DNA from: JANQMY01 sp965227095
GTDB lineage: Bacteria; Pseudomonadota; Alphaproteobacteria; JANQMY01
NCBI GenBank assembly: GCA_965227095.1
Contig: CBDDFL010000002.1
Location: 1,430,036-1,494,035 of the forward strand
Reading direction: 5' to 3'
Length of the DNA stretch: 64,000 bases
The notes under the pieces are model-generated. The model searched no databases. It was not told where the DNA came from and worked only from the letters and a program-made list of their open reading frames with translations. Below, one piece after another: positions 44,465 through 51,398 of this stretch (the first letter of the stretch is position 1; every line of letters begins with the position of its first letter). A program made the translations under genes and the position numbers.

Positions 44465-44731
44465 TCAAAACGGCGAAACGCCCTTAGCGACGTCCCATTC
44501 GATGCGCAGCCAACCAGGAGATATCGTATGCCCACGTCCTTGACTGTCGATGATGTGGTGCGTTTCTCCATTGTGGCTGATCTTCACATGTACCCAGGCT
44601 GGGCAACTGACGACGGTTCGCTTGCCGTGCCCAAACTCATAGGTGCGCGTAATTTCGTTAGTGGGCAGAAAAACCATGCCGCCAAAGGTCCGCGCCGTCG
44701 CAGCTGACTTCTCTGACATTACTTCGTCCAT
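44465..44731 (-). CDS. Small phage protein, unknown
   Basis: 88 residues, not recognised. The pattern TYEFGHGKRTVVSCPAWVHVKISHNGETHHIIDSQG looks like a beta-rich fold. Starts two bases after the integrase stop, so it is likely expressed with it. An internal ATG (MSEKSAATART) is an alternative start. Confidence 0.5.
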   Translation of the reverse strand: MDEVMSEKSAATARTFGGMVFLPTNEITRTYEFGHGKRTVVSCPAWVHVKISHNGETHHIIDSQGRGHTISPGWLRIEWDVAKGVSPF

Positions 44732-44733
44732 AG

Positions 44734-45867
44734 CTATTCCTCCTTTGCTACGTTGATCGCCAAATGTCTCCGCCCCACCAAACGCTTCTCAGCTATCTGA
44801 CGAGACTTCTCTACTGTCTTAGGTGTGTAGGTGGCATCCAATGACGGATCTTTATCCAGCGCGTTGGCCAGCAAGTCGGCACGCTCTTCTGGTGTGGCGG
44901 CGCCAAGGTCTGCTTCAACGTTTGCCGAGCGCCTAATATCCTGGAAGCGGCGCTTCTCTTGCTTGCCGAAGGCCTTTTCTCGCACAATTCGGAAGTCTGT
45001 TAAAAAACGCGCCTTTTTATATTCATGGGCGTCACGTGACGTTCTTAGAAACGGTTGGTCCGGCAATACCACCACACCCAAAGATGAAACATAAGCGTCT
45101 ATATCCCGGCTCAATTCGTCTGAGACCACCGCTACAATAGGTCTCTTGGTTTTGGAGCGCGATGTATCGAACCAGGCGCCCTTCGCGTCTGACAGGCGTT
45201 CTGACAGCGTTAGAGTCCGCACGTCAATGGGCTGCATTGCCGTTTCCCAGCCAATGCGAATGGCGAGTGACATTGCGGGCTTGTTTAATTCATTGGCCGC
45301 TTTAACAAGATTGCCGATTTCCGCCGCACGCCAAATTTGGTAGCGCGGGGCCGGGCGCGGATTCGGAAGAGACTTTGCCGGGGAGGCCTCGATAACGAAG
45401 TTGTTGACCGCCGCGTTAAAGAGCGCCCGGGACACCTTCACCACACGCCAGCGGATATTGTCGCCCTTTGTCTCTTGAAGATGTTCTTGAAACTCCGCGA
45501 ACTCAGCGGGGGAGATATCCTTTATGCCCCGATCACCAAAAAATGGGCGGATGTACTTCCAACAATTGGACCACTCTGTCTGTGTGGTGAGCTTCTTTTT
45601 CTCCCAGGCTTTCGTATAGCGGTAGGCGTCCCAGAACGCTCCCAAAGACCCCTTGGGGTATTCTTTGTCGTCGGACATAACATCACCAAGGCCAGACTTT
45701 TCGAGCCATTCGTGATAGTAGACCCAAGCCGTGGCGCGTGTCTTTTTGCTGTCCACGCCCAAGGGGATACTAGAATTCATGCCAGCCTTGCGGGCGCGCT
45801 TCTTACCAAGCTGAAAAAAGCCACGTCCTTTTCTGACTTTGTAATAGGGCGCCTTATCACTAGCCAC
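44734..45867 (-). CDS. int: Tyrosine-recombinase-family integrase, atypical active site
   Basis: 377 residues. An N-terminal arm and core-binding SAM-like domain (residues 70-175) are followed by a catalytic-fold domain. In the fold the conserved arginine-I position (T-G-x-R in active enzymes) reads TAMQPID with Gln212. The His of HxxR reads FQDIRR with Gln309 and Arg312, and the GH of the C-terminal box is not visible. Tyr347 (ATYTPKT) and a lysine near 239-241 remain. By position next to the attL site it is the phage integrase, but the missing residues are unusual (see finding). It overlaps the next small gene by eight bases. Confidence 0.75.
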   Translation of the reverse strand: MASDKAPYYKVRKGRGFFQLGKKRARKAGMNSSIPLGVDSKKTRATAWVYYHEWLEKSGLGDVMSDDKEYPKGSLGAFWDAYRYTKAWEKKKLTTQTEWSNCWKYIRPFFGDRGIKDISPAEFAEFQEHLQETKGDNIRWRVVKVSRALFNAAVNNFVIEASPAKSLPNPRPAPRYQIWRAAEIGNLVKAANELNKPAMSLAIRIGWETAMQPIDVRTLTLSERLSDAKGAWFDTSRSKTKRPIVAVVSDELSRDIDAYVSSLGVVVLPDQPFLRTSRDAHEYKKARFLTDFRIVREKAFGKQEKRRFQDIRRSANVEADLGAATPEERADLLANALDKDPSLDATYTPKTVEKSRQIAEKRLVGRRHLAINVAKEE

Positions 45868-46042
45868 CGGCTTTCATCCTTTCGATACGATCTTGGATAT
45901 CGTCGTTCGCGTGTTTCTCTGAAAACACTTCAATTTCGTACTTCTTACCAAGCTTCGACACTTTGAAATTCTCCAAGCCAGCCGCTTTCGCGGACGCAAT
46001 CATTCGCAACATTTGCGGATCTGGCTTTGGGGTGTCACTCAT
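45860..46042 (-). CDS. Small protein next to integrase, excisionase candidate
   Basis: 60 residues from an ATG that overlaps the upstream stop by four bases. Soluble and basic (SKLGKKYEIEVFSEKHAND). It resembles no helix-turn-helix I can point to; the Xis suggestion rests only on position before the integrase. Confidence 0.45.
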   Translation of the reverse strand: MSDTPKPDPQMLRMIASAKAAGLENFKVSKLGKKYEIEVFSEKHANDDIQDRIERMKAGG

Positions 46043-46317
46043 AGCCGCCAAGACTCCGGATCAAAGCCGCTTTCGCGCAAATGTTCCTTGTGCACCTTAA
46101 GCTGTTTTTCCATTTCCGACACAAGTGCGGCACGCACTGCTGGCCAATAGCGACAATTTTTTAACAAGTCGAGAAGTTCGCTGCTGTTGAAAATAGATGG
46201 CGCATAATGGCTATCCAGCTCATTTAATTTAGCAATTTGCTTTGTACGCATCTCAATGTATTCGAAGTTGCTGATAGCGCCTTCGATTTGGCGCCGTTTT
46301 ACAAGCTTACTCATCAC
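46039..46317 (-). CDS. Small phage protein, unknown
   Basis: 92 residues, not recognised. Begins with a basic segment (SKLVKRRQIEGAISNFEYIEMRTKQIAKL) and is helical throughout. Coupled by overlap to the genes on either side. A second ATG, one codon in, may be the start. Confidence 0.5.
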   Translation of the reverse strand: MMSKLVKRRQIEGAISNFEYIEMRTKQIAKLNELDSHYAPSIFNSSELLDLLKNCRYWPAVRAALVSEMEKQLKVHKEHLRESGFDPESWRL

Positions 46318-46504
46318 TCACCTTCTCCAACAATGTCAGCTCATTATTACGCATCGCTATGGCGAGGGGGCACGTCATTGGGTCCGTCATTTCGTGAACG
46401 CACTTGTTCTCGTGCGGCGGGCCGTAGTAACACGCCCAGACCGCGTAGCCACAGACATGACAGAGATCGTGCTCACTTACTGTTGTGCCCTCGTGTATAC
46501 GCAT
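46307..46504 (-). CDS. Cysteine-rich phage protein
   Basis: 65 residues from an ATG that has AGAAGG upstream. CHVCGYAVWACYYG and NKCVHEMTDPMTCPL suggest bound metal. Not recognised. In-frame codons extend to 46549, so the start is uncertain. Confidence 0.5.
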   Translation of the reverse strand: MRIHEGTTVSEHDLCHVCGYAVWACYYGPPHENKCVHEMTDPMTCPLAIAMRNNELTLLEKVSDE

Positions 46505-46598
46505 TGAGTAACCTTCTCTGTTGGCGCCATTGGGAAATTGACCTACCAAGGGCCTCGAAATATTTGCGCTGTTGAAAATGGAAGCTCATAAAGGCCAT

Positions 46599-46811
46599 CT
46601 ACTCTTCCTCCGGCAGTTCGATTGGTGAGATGAATTCGTAACCCACCTCATCATCGTCTGGCCCTTGGGAGACATGAAAGTACATATTCTCTGGCCAGCC
46701 CCAAACCTGCACTTGACTATCGTCAGACTCTTCCAAAAACACGATTGTTGGCAGGCTTTGAAAACCATTCCACTTTGCCCACCAATACCCCGGCTTCACT
46801 TCTTCAGTCAT
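46599..46811 (-). CDS. Small phage protein, unknown
   Basis: 70 residues, acidic, Trp-rich (GYWWAKWNGFQ, WGWPENMYF). Not recognised. Coupled to the gene upstream by an ATGA overlap. Confidence 0.5.
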   Translation of the reverse strand: MTEEVKPGYWWAKWNGFQSLPTIVFLEESDDSQVQVWGWPENMYFHVSQGPDDDEVGYEFISPIELPEEE

Positions 46812-47047
46812 CTGATATGTCCGCTAAACTCGCGATTTACGAGGCGACGAAAGGGTCTCCACACCTCACTAGATAGTTCTTTTAAGTCGCGCTTTACGTA
46901 ATCAGGCCCCGCAGCTTCGATCACGGCAGTGGCAAAAGCCTCATCCATGATCCATGCGTGTTCGAGCTTGCCGGTAAATTTTACACGACCGTTCGTGATA
47001 TCGCTTACAAACTTGTCGCTTTTCGTCACCACAAAATGCTCAGTCAT
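46808..47047 (-). CDS. Small phage protein, unknown
   Basis: 79 residues from MTEHFVV. It contains KFTGKLEHAWIMDEAFATAVIEAAGPDYVKRDLKELSSE. Not recognised. A start 28 codons upstream would overlap the previous gene heavily, so the shorter form is preferred. Confidence 0.5.
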   Translation of the reverse strand: MTEHFVVTKSDKFVSDITNGRVKFTGKLEHAWIMDEAFATAVIEAAGPDYVKRDLKELSSEVWRPFRRLVNREFSGHIR

Positions 47048-47387
47048 CTGATATGTCCTTGAGTGCTTCGCGTGCAACCGCCTGAAGGTCTGCCAGTTGT
47101 TGCAGTGTGACCTCTTCCTCTTCGCCAACATCGTGGATGAGTTCAGAAATCATGATGTGTGTCTCTTCCAACGCCGCTTTCATCTTTGGAGCCGCTGCGG
47201 CTAGGGCGGCAACTTCTTCGCATTCTTTCTGGCCGTACATGTCATGGACTGTCATTATGACGATGCAGTTATTCTCATCTGGCCAGTGACTGACGAAACA
47301 ACCTTCGCAGTTGCCGTTTCCATTACGGCTCCATGCCCACCAACCTTTAGCCCACTCTTTGATATCTGCACTTCTTGTCTCAGTCAT
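47040..47387 (-). CDS. Small phage protein, unknown
   Basis: 115 residues. N-terminal part is Trp- and Cys-rich (EWAKGWWAWSRNGNGNCEGCF), the C-terminal part helical and acidic. Not recognised. Preceded by a gap of 63 bases. Confidence 0.5.
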   Translation of the reverse strand: MTETRSADIKEWAKGWWAWSRNGNGNCEGCFVSHWPDENNCIVIMTVHDMYGQKECEEVAALAAAAPKMKAALEETHIMISELIHDVGEEEEVTLQQLADLQAVAREALKDISDD

Positions 47388-47450
47388 ATGTCACCACTTG
47401 AATACATTTGAACTTTTGTCACCGCTCATTTACATGGCGCGTCTGCGCGG

Positions 47451-47687
47451 CTAGCCCAACAAAAATCCGTCATTGTACGCAAGAACATCGCCCATGTAGT
47501 AATCGGGGCCTTCTTCCGGTGGTGTCCCTTTGCAATAGAAATATCCACTGGAATAAGTCGCCTCGGCTTCGGCTTCGGTCGCATACCCTTGGTGGGCAAC
47601 GTGGAGAAGACCAGCCTTGTCCGGCCCCCAGTCAACTATTGAGCCGTCAGGAGCGAATAGCGTCCACATTTTCACCGCTTCAGTCAT
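47451..47687 (-). CDS. Small phage protein, unknown
   Basis: 78 residues (LFAPDGSIVDWGPDKAGLL near the N-terminus, YSSGYFYCKG later). Not recognised. Its start overlaps the end of the gene upstream by eight bases. Confidence 0.5.
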   Translation of the reverse strand: MTEAVKMWTLFAPDGSIVDWGPDKAGLLHVAHQGYATEAEAEATYSSGYFYCKGTPPEEGPDYYMGDVLAYNDGFLLG

Positions 47688-47922
47688 TGGTAGCCTCCGG
47701 GGGTATAAATGGGAGTGGGTGAACTTCTCTCCAAATCAGCGGACCTTCCGGCCACTCCGGGTGCGGTTCGCCGGTCGCGACCATTACCCATTGGCCGTCA
47801 TCAAACTCAGCAATCCATTGTTCGCCCTTTGAATAATACGGTGGGCCGTCCCAACCATCGGGGATGCCGACGACAAGAGGTTTACACTTCGGCGCTGCGC
47901 TCATGTCAGAATTCCAGTTCAC
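47680..47922 (-). CDS. Small phage protein, unknown
   Basis: 80 residues, Trp- and Pro-rich (GIPDGWDGPPYYSKGEQWI, HPEWPEGPLIWREVHPLP). Not recognised, but similar Trp/Pro-rich proteins are common in phage early regions. Coupled by overlap. Confidence 0.5.
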   Translation of the reverse strand: MNWNSDMSAAPKCKPLVVGIPDGWDGPPYYSKGEQWIAEFDDGQWVMVATGEPHPEWPEGPLIWREVHPLPFIPPEATND

Positions 47923-48158
47923 GACCGCTGCTCCTTGAGTTCTTTTGTGGAACGCTCAATAAAATCCCACACAGCCATACCCATGCCCCCAGGTTGGGTT
48001 CCGAGACGCACATCCTCAGCCTCCAGCCACGCGACAATGACGGCGGCTGCGATTTTGTTGCAGTCCTTCTTCGCTTCTTCTGGCCCGGCCCATTCCCAGC
48101 CATCAGCGTCCAGAATGTCGTAAACAACTTGCCCAGCAGGTGTTAGGCTATTGGTCAT
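47919..48158 (-). CDS. Small phage protein, paralogue of next gene (copy A)
   Basis: 79 residues beginning MTNSLTPAGQVVYDILDA and containing KIAAAVIVAWLEAEDVRLG. It shares this layout with the neighbour at 48148 (MTNSLKPAGAVI..., KVAAAAITAWVKSV), so the two are tandem paralogues that have diverged. Function unknown. The two overlap by 11 bases. Confidence 0.55.
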   Translation of the reverse strand: MTNSLTPAGQVVYDILDADGWEWAGPEEAKKDCNKIAAAVIVAWLEAEDVRLGTQPGGMGMAVWDFIERSTKELKEQRS

Positions 48159-48378
48159 TGTGCTGATCCTTGAGAAGTTGTTGGGCCGCGTCCATTAGGT
48201 AGCCTGGGGCGTCGTCCTCATGCAGGCCGTCTGTTACGGACTTAACCCAAGCGGTGATAGCGGCGGCTGCGACTTTGTCACCGTCGAACAGTGCGGCGCC
48301 GTCCTTTTCATAGTTGTCGATGAACTCGTCCACGGCCTTAATGATGACTGCACCGGCGGGCTTTAAGCTATTGGTCAT
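48148..48378 (-). CDS. Small phage protein, paralogue (copy B)
   Basis: 76 residues, MTNSLKPAGAVIIKAVDEF..., with the same MTNSL-x-PAG opening and AAAI-AW core as the downstream gene. Function unknown. Confidence 0.55.
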   Translation of the reverse strand: MTNSLKPAGAVIIKAVDEFIDNYEKDGAALFDGDKVAAAAITAWVKSVTDGLHEDDAPGYLMDAAQQLLKDQHNDQ

Positions 48379-48742
48379 TGGGTGTGTCCTCTAAGGCAAA
48401 AAGAATGGCGATCAGCACCGCGTAAGAGAGTTTCCGGTGCACGCCTTCAAAATCTTGATTTGCTTCCAAGGTTTTTCGAAACGTAAAAACTGTTTCTCGG
48501 CCAATAGACTCAGCCCGCCAAACACAGTCGGCGAAGGTCTCTTGTAAGAGGGCAATGGCGCAACTTGGGTTGCGCAAAATGTCGGGGGCCGAAACCCAAT
48601 GCCCACCAGACTTCGGGCGAACGCGCCAACCATTCTTGTTGAATTTGAATTCGTGCTCGCCAGTGATCGCGCAATAGACTTCGCACTCAAGCTCGTTGCC
48701 GTAGCGATCAGCGGCAAGGTCGCTGATAAGCTGATTATCCAT
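48368..48742 (-). CDS. Phage protein, unknown
   Basis: 124 residues from an ATG with GGGAGAG upstream. Contains LISDLAADRYGNELECEVYCAITG and an RVRPKSGGHWVSAPDIL segment. Not recognised. An in-frame start 39 codons upstream would overlap the gene before it. Confidence 0.5.
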   Translation of the reverse strand: MDNQLISDLAADRYGNELECEVYCAITGEHEFKFNKNGWRVRPKSGGHWVSAPDILRNPSCAIALLQETFADCVWRAESIGRETVFTFRKTLEANQDFEGVHRKLSYAVLIAILFALEDTPNDQ

Positions 48743-49079
48743 TCTCTCCCCCTTCACCCGCGCGTGGCGCCGCAGCGTCGAGGGCCTGAAGCTTTGATTT
48801 AAGAATAGAGGCAGTCTCGACCGTCCATCCCTTAGATGAGCATTGTCGCGCAGCTTCAATCACGGCCTGCTCTGCCTTGTGGCGTGCGAGAAGTTCTTTG
48901 CGGGGAGTGTCTAGAAGCGTCTCGAAGGCCTTTCGAGGTAAGCGACCAACGCAGTAATTAACCACTGCGCTATACCACTTGTTTTCTTCCTTAAGACGCT
49001 GGATTTCCTCGTCGCGCCTAAGACGTAGCCCAAGTTCGCTCATTGCAACATTTCGATATTCTTCTTCAGCTTGGCTCAT
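48735..49079 (-). CDS. Phage protein, coiled-coil, unknown
   Basis: 114 residues. The N-terminal helix (EEEYRNVAMSELGLRLRRDEEIQRLKEENKWY) is predicted coiled coil. The ATG at 49079 overlaps the stop of a 29-residue gene upstream (ATGA). Not recognised. Confidence 0.5.
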   Translation of the reverse strand: MSQAEEEYRNVAMSELGLRLRRDEEIQRLKEENKWYSAVVNYCVGRLPRKAFETLLDTPRKELLARHKAEQAVIEAARQCSSKGWTVETASILKSKLQALDAAAPRAGEGGENG

Positions 49080-49165
49080 CGAACAATCTCCGCCAGTGCA
49101 TCCAGGCCTAAATAGAAAATAAAATATGCTGCGATTATCGCGCACACGATTGCGTTGGCGTTCAT
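49076..49165 (-). CDS. Tiny membrane peptide
   Basis: 29 residues, MNANAIVCAIIAAYFIFYLGLDALAEIVR, one hydrophobic helix. TGGAG lies about five bases before the ATG. The ATG overlaps the stop of the upstream gene and its own stop overlaps the next start (ATGA), so it sits exactly in the coupled chain. Function unknown. Confidence 0.5.
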   Translation of the reverse strand: MNANAIVCAIIAAYFIFYLGLDALAEIVR

Positions 49166-49338
49166 GACTGCTCCAGTTCGTCTAGCTTGTGGCGGGCGTT
49201 CGCCTGCAAAATGTTTAGGCGTACCTTGGACCCGCGAATTCCGTCCGTGTGGGCTGCAATTTCGTCAAGGGGCTGGTTTTCGAGGTCTTCAATCGTGCGG
49301 TTGAGCTTTGAGAGAAGACGCTGCACGCGGGTTGTCAT
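49162..49338 (-). CDS. Small phage protein, unknown
   Basis: 58 residues, MTTRVQRLLSKLNRTIEDLENQ... helical, basic and acidic alternating. A good GGGGAGTGAAGG site precedes the ATG. Its stop overlaps the tiny membrane gene. Function unknown. Confidence 0.55.
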   Translation of the reverse strand: MTTRVQRLLSKLNRTIEDLENQPLDEIAAHTDGIRGSKVRLNILQANARHKLDELEQS

Positions 49339-49341
49339 CCT

Positions 49342-49533
49342 TCACTCCCCGCAATCCGGGCATAGATTTTCCCAACCAAACTTCTCTTTAACGTTCGCCC
49401 AGCCCTCACATTTCATCTCGGCGATAACGTCGTCAAAGTCCGGGCAATCGTCCGTGGTGGGCTGCGGGTCCAACTCTGCGCCACAATGATCGCAGGTCAC
49501 GTTCCAGAAAAATGGTCCGTCTCGACTAATCAT
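49342..49533 (-). CDS. Zinc-ribbon-like phage protein
   Basis: 63 residues. Two CxxC pairs, CDHCGAEL and CPDCGE, at a zinc-ribbon spacing. The ATG at 49533 overlaps the stop of the 30-residue gene upstream. Function unknown. Confidence 0.55.
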   Translation of the reverse strand: MISRDGPFFWNVTCDHCGAELDPQPTTDDCPDFDDVIAEMKCEGWANVKEKFGWENLCPDCGE

Positions 49534-49622
49534 CGGCTCCACCACTGCTTAAGTCTAAAGATCAGACCTCGACGCCTACGCTCTGCGGCCTTGAATGCGT
49601 TGCCGGTTAGGACGAGTTCCAT
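49530..49622 (-). CDS. Tiny basic peptide
   Basis: 30 residues, MELVLTGNAFKAAERRRRGLI..., strongly basic. Its start overlaps the stop of the pentapeptide gene (TAATG) and its stop overlaps the next start (ATGA), which argues for real translation despite the size. Function unknown. Confidence 0.4.
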   Translation of the reverse strand: MELVLTGNAFKAAERRRRGLIFRLKQWWSR

Positions 49623-50473
49623 TACCAAGCCTCTGCTTCTGCACGTGTAATGAAAAAGTGAATGCCGCCCGCGCACTCTTCCCAGCGATCTTCGCACCAC
49701 CTATGGCACTCAATCACTTCGCCAACGCGGTAGACGCCGCCACGAGCCGAAGTGACTTCTTTACGGCCATCAGAAATGGAGAGAACCTTTGCCTTGGAAG
49801 CCCGGCACTTGCGTCCGGTTGCATTTGATCGCTTGGCGCTTGCGGGGATGCGAAGGCTCACGATTGCACCATCGGCTTTTTTGAACGCGTCAAACGCGCC
49901 AACTTCTGGGACAATAGAGGTTTCAGCCAAAACGTGTGCGGGAACATCTTTAGCGCCCCTGAGATTGGCGCCCCCGAGATTGGCGCCCCCGAGATTGGCG
50001 CCCCCGAGATTGGCGCCCCTGAGATTGGCGTCCCCGAGATTGGCGCCCCCGAGATAGGCGCCCCTGAGATAGGCGCCCCTGAGATAGGCGTCCCCGAGAT
50101 TGGCGTCCCCGAGATTGGCGTCCGCGAGATAGGCGTCCGCGAGATAGGCGTCCCTGAGATTGGCGCCCCCGAGATTGGCGCCCCCGAGATTGGCGCCCCC
50201 GAGATTGGCGCCCCCGAGATTGGCGCCCCCGAGATTGGCGCCCCTGAGATTGGCGTCCCCGAGATTGGCGTCCGCGAGATTGGCGTCCCCGAGATTGGCG
50301 TCCCTGAGATTGGCGCCCCCGAGATTGGCGTCCCCGAGATTGGCGTCCTTTTTAACTGCTAGCTTTACCGCCGCCCCCAACTGAATCGAGTACGGCTCGC
50401 TTTTGAACGGTGCCTCTAATTCAACCGTAAACTGAACGTCTCTGGTAAAGCGATTTTTGATTTCGAATTTCAT
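49622..50473 (-). CDS. Pentapeptide-repeat protein with C-terminal DUF5758 domain
   Basis: 283 residues. After an N-terminal part (FEIKNRFTRDVQFTVELEAPF) come 26 five-residue units A-(N/D/Y)-L-x-x at residues 43-172, which fold as a right-handed quadrilateral beta-helix. The C-terminal 110 residues (IPASAKRSNATGRKCRASKAKVLSI...) match the phage DUF5758 domain. Pentapeptide helices often mimic DNA; whether this one binds DNA gyrase or another protein is unknown. At DNA level the repeat is a near-perfect 15-base tandem. Confidence 0.75.
   Translation of the reverse strand: MKFEIKNRFTRDVQFTVELEAPFKSEPYSIQLGAAVKLAVKKDANLGDANLGGANLRDANLGDANLADANLGDANLRGANLGGANLGGANLGGANLGGANLGGANLRDAYLADAYLADANLGDANLGDAYLRGAYLRGAYLGGANLGDANLRGANLGGANLGGANLGGANLRGAKDVPAHVLAETSIVPEVGAFDAFKKADGAIVSLRIPASAKRSNATGRKCRASKAKVLSISDGRKEVTSARGGVYRVGEVIECHRWCEDRWEECAGGIHFFITRAEAEAW
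49958..50347 (-). repeat. Tandem 15-base repeat inside pentapeptide gene
   Basis: About 26 copies of the 15-base unit GAGATTGGCGCCCCC (plus strand) and variants fill this stretch. They encode the pentapeptide array. Near identity of neighbouring units suggests recent copy-number change. Confidence 0.9.
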
Positions 50474-50562
50474 TTGCAGACCTCATCTATTGGGGTAGGG
50501 GACGACTGGGCTGCAACCCGCGGGCCGAGGTAAAGAACCCGCCCTTGTGGAGCCATCCCCAT
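50470..50562 (-). CDS. Tiny phage peptide, tentative
   Basis: 30 residues, MGMAPQGRVLYLGPRVAAQS... from an ATG at 50562; its stop overlaps the pentapeptide gene's start (ATGA). No strong Shine-Dalgarno. A second 33-residue frame (MRNYSQKFLWGWL..., ATG 50588) overlaps it and the DUF1367 stop, so which of the two is translated cannot be decided. Confidence 0.35.
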   Translation of the reverse strand: MGMAPQGRVLYLGPRVAAQSSPTPIDEVCK

Positions 50563-50584
50563 AAGAACTTCTGTGAATAATTCC

Positions 50585-51007
50585 TCATGAAACTAGCTCC
50601 TCAACTTCGGCGCGGAGTTCGGCGTCGGTTACGCCTGGTAGGAAGTGTTTGCAAATGATCCGGATGCAACGTTCGTAAAACTGGGAAAACTCGTCCTGGT
50701 CCATTTTGTTGAACGCGATAGAGCCGAGCTTGTAATAGACGTTTCCGTCTTGTTGAATTCTCTTTTCAGCAATCCCAAGTTTTATCTTGAGAACGTCGCA
50801 TAGCTCTTCCGCTGTTTCGTAGTGATCTGAATTGCTTGCAACGACGTCCAGCAACTTCCAAAATTTGTTATGGTGGCGCAGGTTGCGAGGCCTGCTGAAC
50901 CGCACCTTCAGCAGTTCGCCATTTTTTAGGCCGTTTATAACTTCCTCGTCAGGAAGACGAGTGGGGACAAGCCGTCCGGGCATTTTGCGCATCAACATTT
51001 CAGCCAT
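50585..51007 (-). CDS. DUF1367 family phage protein
   Basis: 140 residues. MRKMPGRLVPTRLPDEEVINGLKNGELLKVRFSRPRNLRHHNKFWKLLDVVASN is the DUF1367 pattern (LVP, RN..HHKFW). This family occurs in phage early regions next to recombination genes; the function is unknown. The ATG at 51007 overlaps the stop of the gene upstream. Confidence 0.7.
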   Translation of the reverse strand: MAEMLMRKMPGRLVPTRLPDEEVINGLKNGELLKVRFSRPRNLRHHNKFWKLLDVVASNSDHYETAEELCDVLKIKLGIAEKRIQQDGNVYYKLGSIAFNKMDQDEFSQFYERCIRIICKHFLPGVTDAELRAEVEELVS

Positions 51008-51398
51008 CGTATTCAACCATGGCCTTAGCGCGGTGGAACTGAATGATGTCACGAGCGCGCGTGAGATCCGGATATACTTTTTGCAAGTCAATACACAGCT
51101 CGAACGGGTTTATATGGTGGCTTGCCCACCATTCCAATTCGTTGTGATTGTGTTGGGCGTCATTTGAGAGTCGGTGCATTTCCGCAGAGAGGGGTAGCGT
51201 CCATTTGTCTGATGGTTTCTCCGCCATGCCGGTCGGCCGTTTTTTGTATAACGGAGAGCCAGAGCGCAGGTGCGCGACTTCGACAGGGCGCGAGTTTAGA
51301 ATCACGCAGGGCAGGGCCGCGATATACCCCTTGTATTTCTTGTCGATGATGCGGGGCAGGCGTTGGCGCACACGGTGTTTGATTGGCAGACGGAACAT
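51000..51398 (-). CDS. DUF968/Ref-like HNH nuclease candidate
   Basis: 132 residues. VEVAHLRSGSPLYKKRPTGMAEKPSDKWTLPLSAEMHRLSNDAQHNHNELEWWASH matches the metal-binding layout of DUF968/P1 Ref-type phage nucleases: H in AHL, then HRLSNDAQHNHNE. Likely acts in phage recombination alongside ERF. Its end overlaps DUF1367. Confidence 0.65.
   Translation of the reverse strand: MFRLPIKHRVRQRLPRIIDKKYKGYIAALPCVILNSRPVEVAHLRSGSPLYKKRPTGMAEKPSDKWTLPLSAEMHRLSNDAQHNHNELEWWASHHINPFELCIDLQKVYPDLTRARDIIQFHRAKAMVEYDG

Noticed and set aside
49958..50347. Direct repeats that might suggest a CRISPR array
   Set aside because: Units are 15 bases, contiguous, without spacers, and encode a pentapeptide protein. 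No cas genes nearby.
49934..50362. Plus-strand open frames through the pentapeptide repeat
   Set aside because: By-products of the repeat; periodic EIGAP and LAPPR sequences with no start signal.
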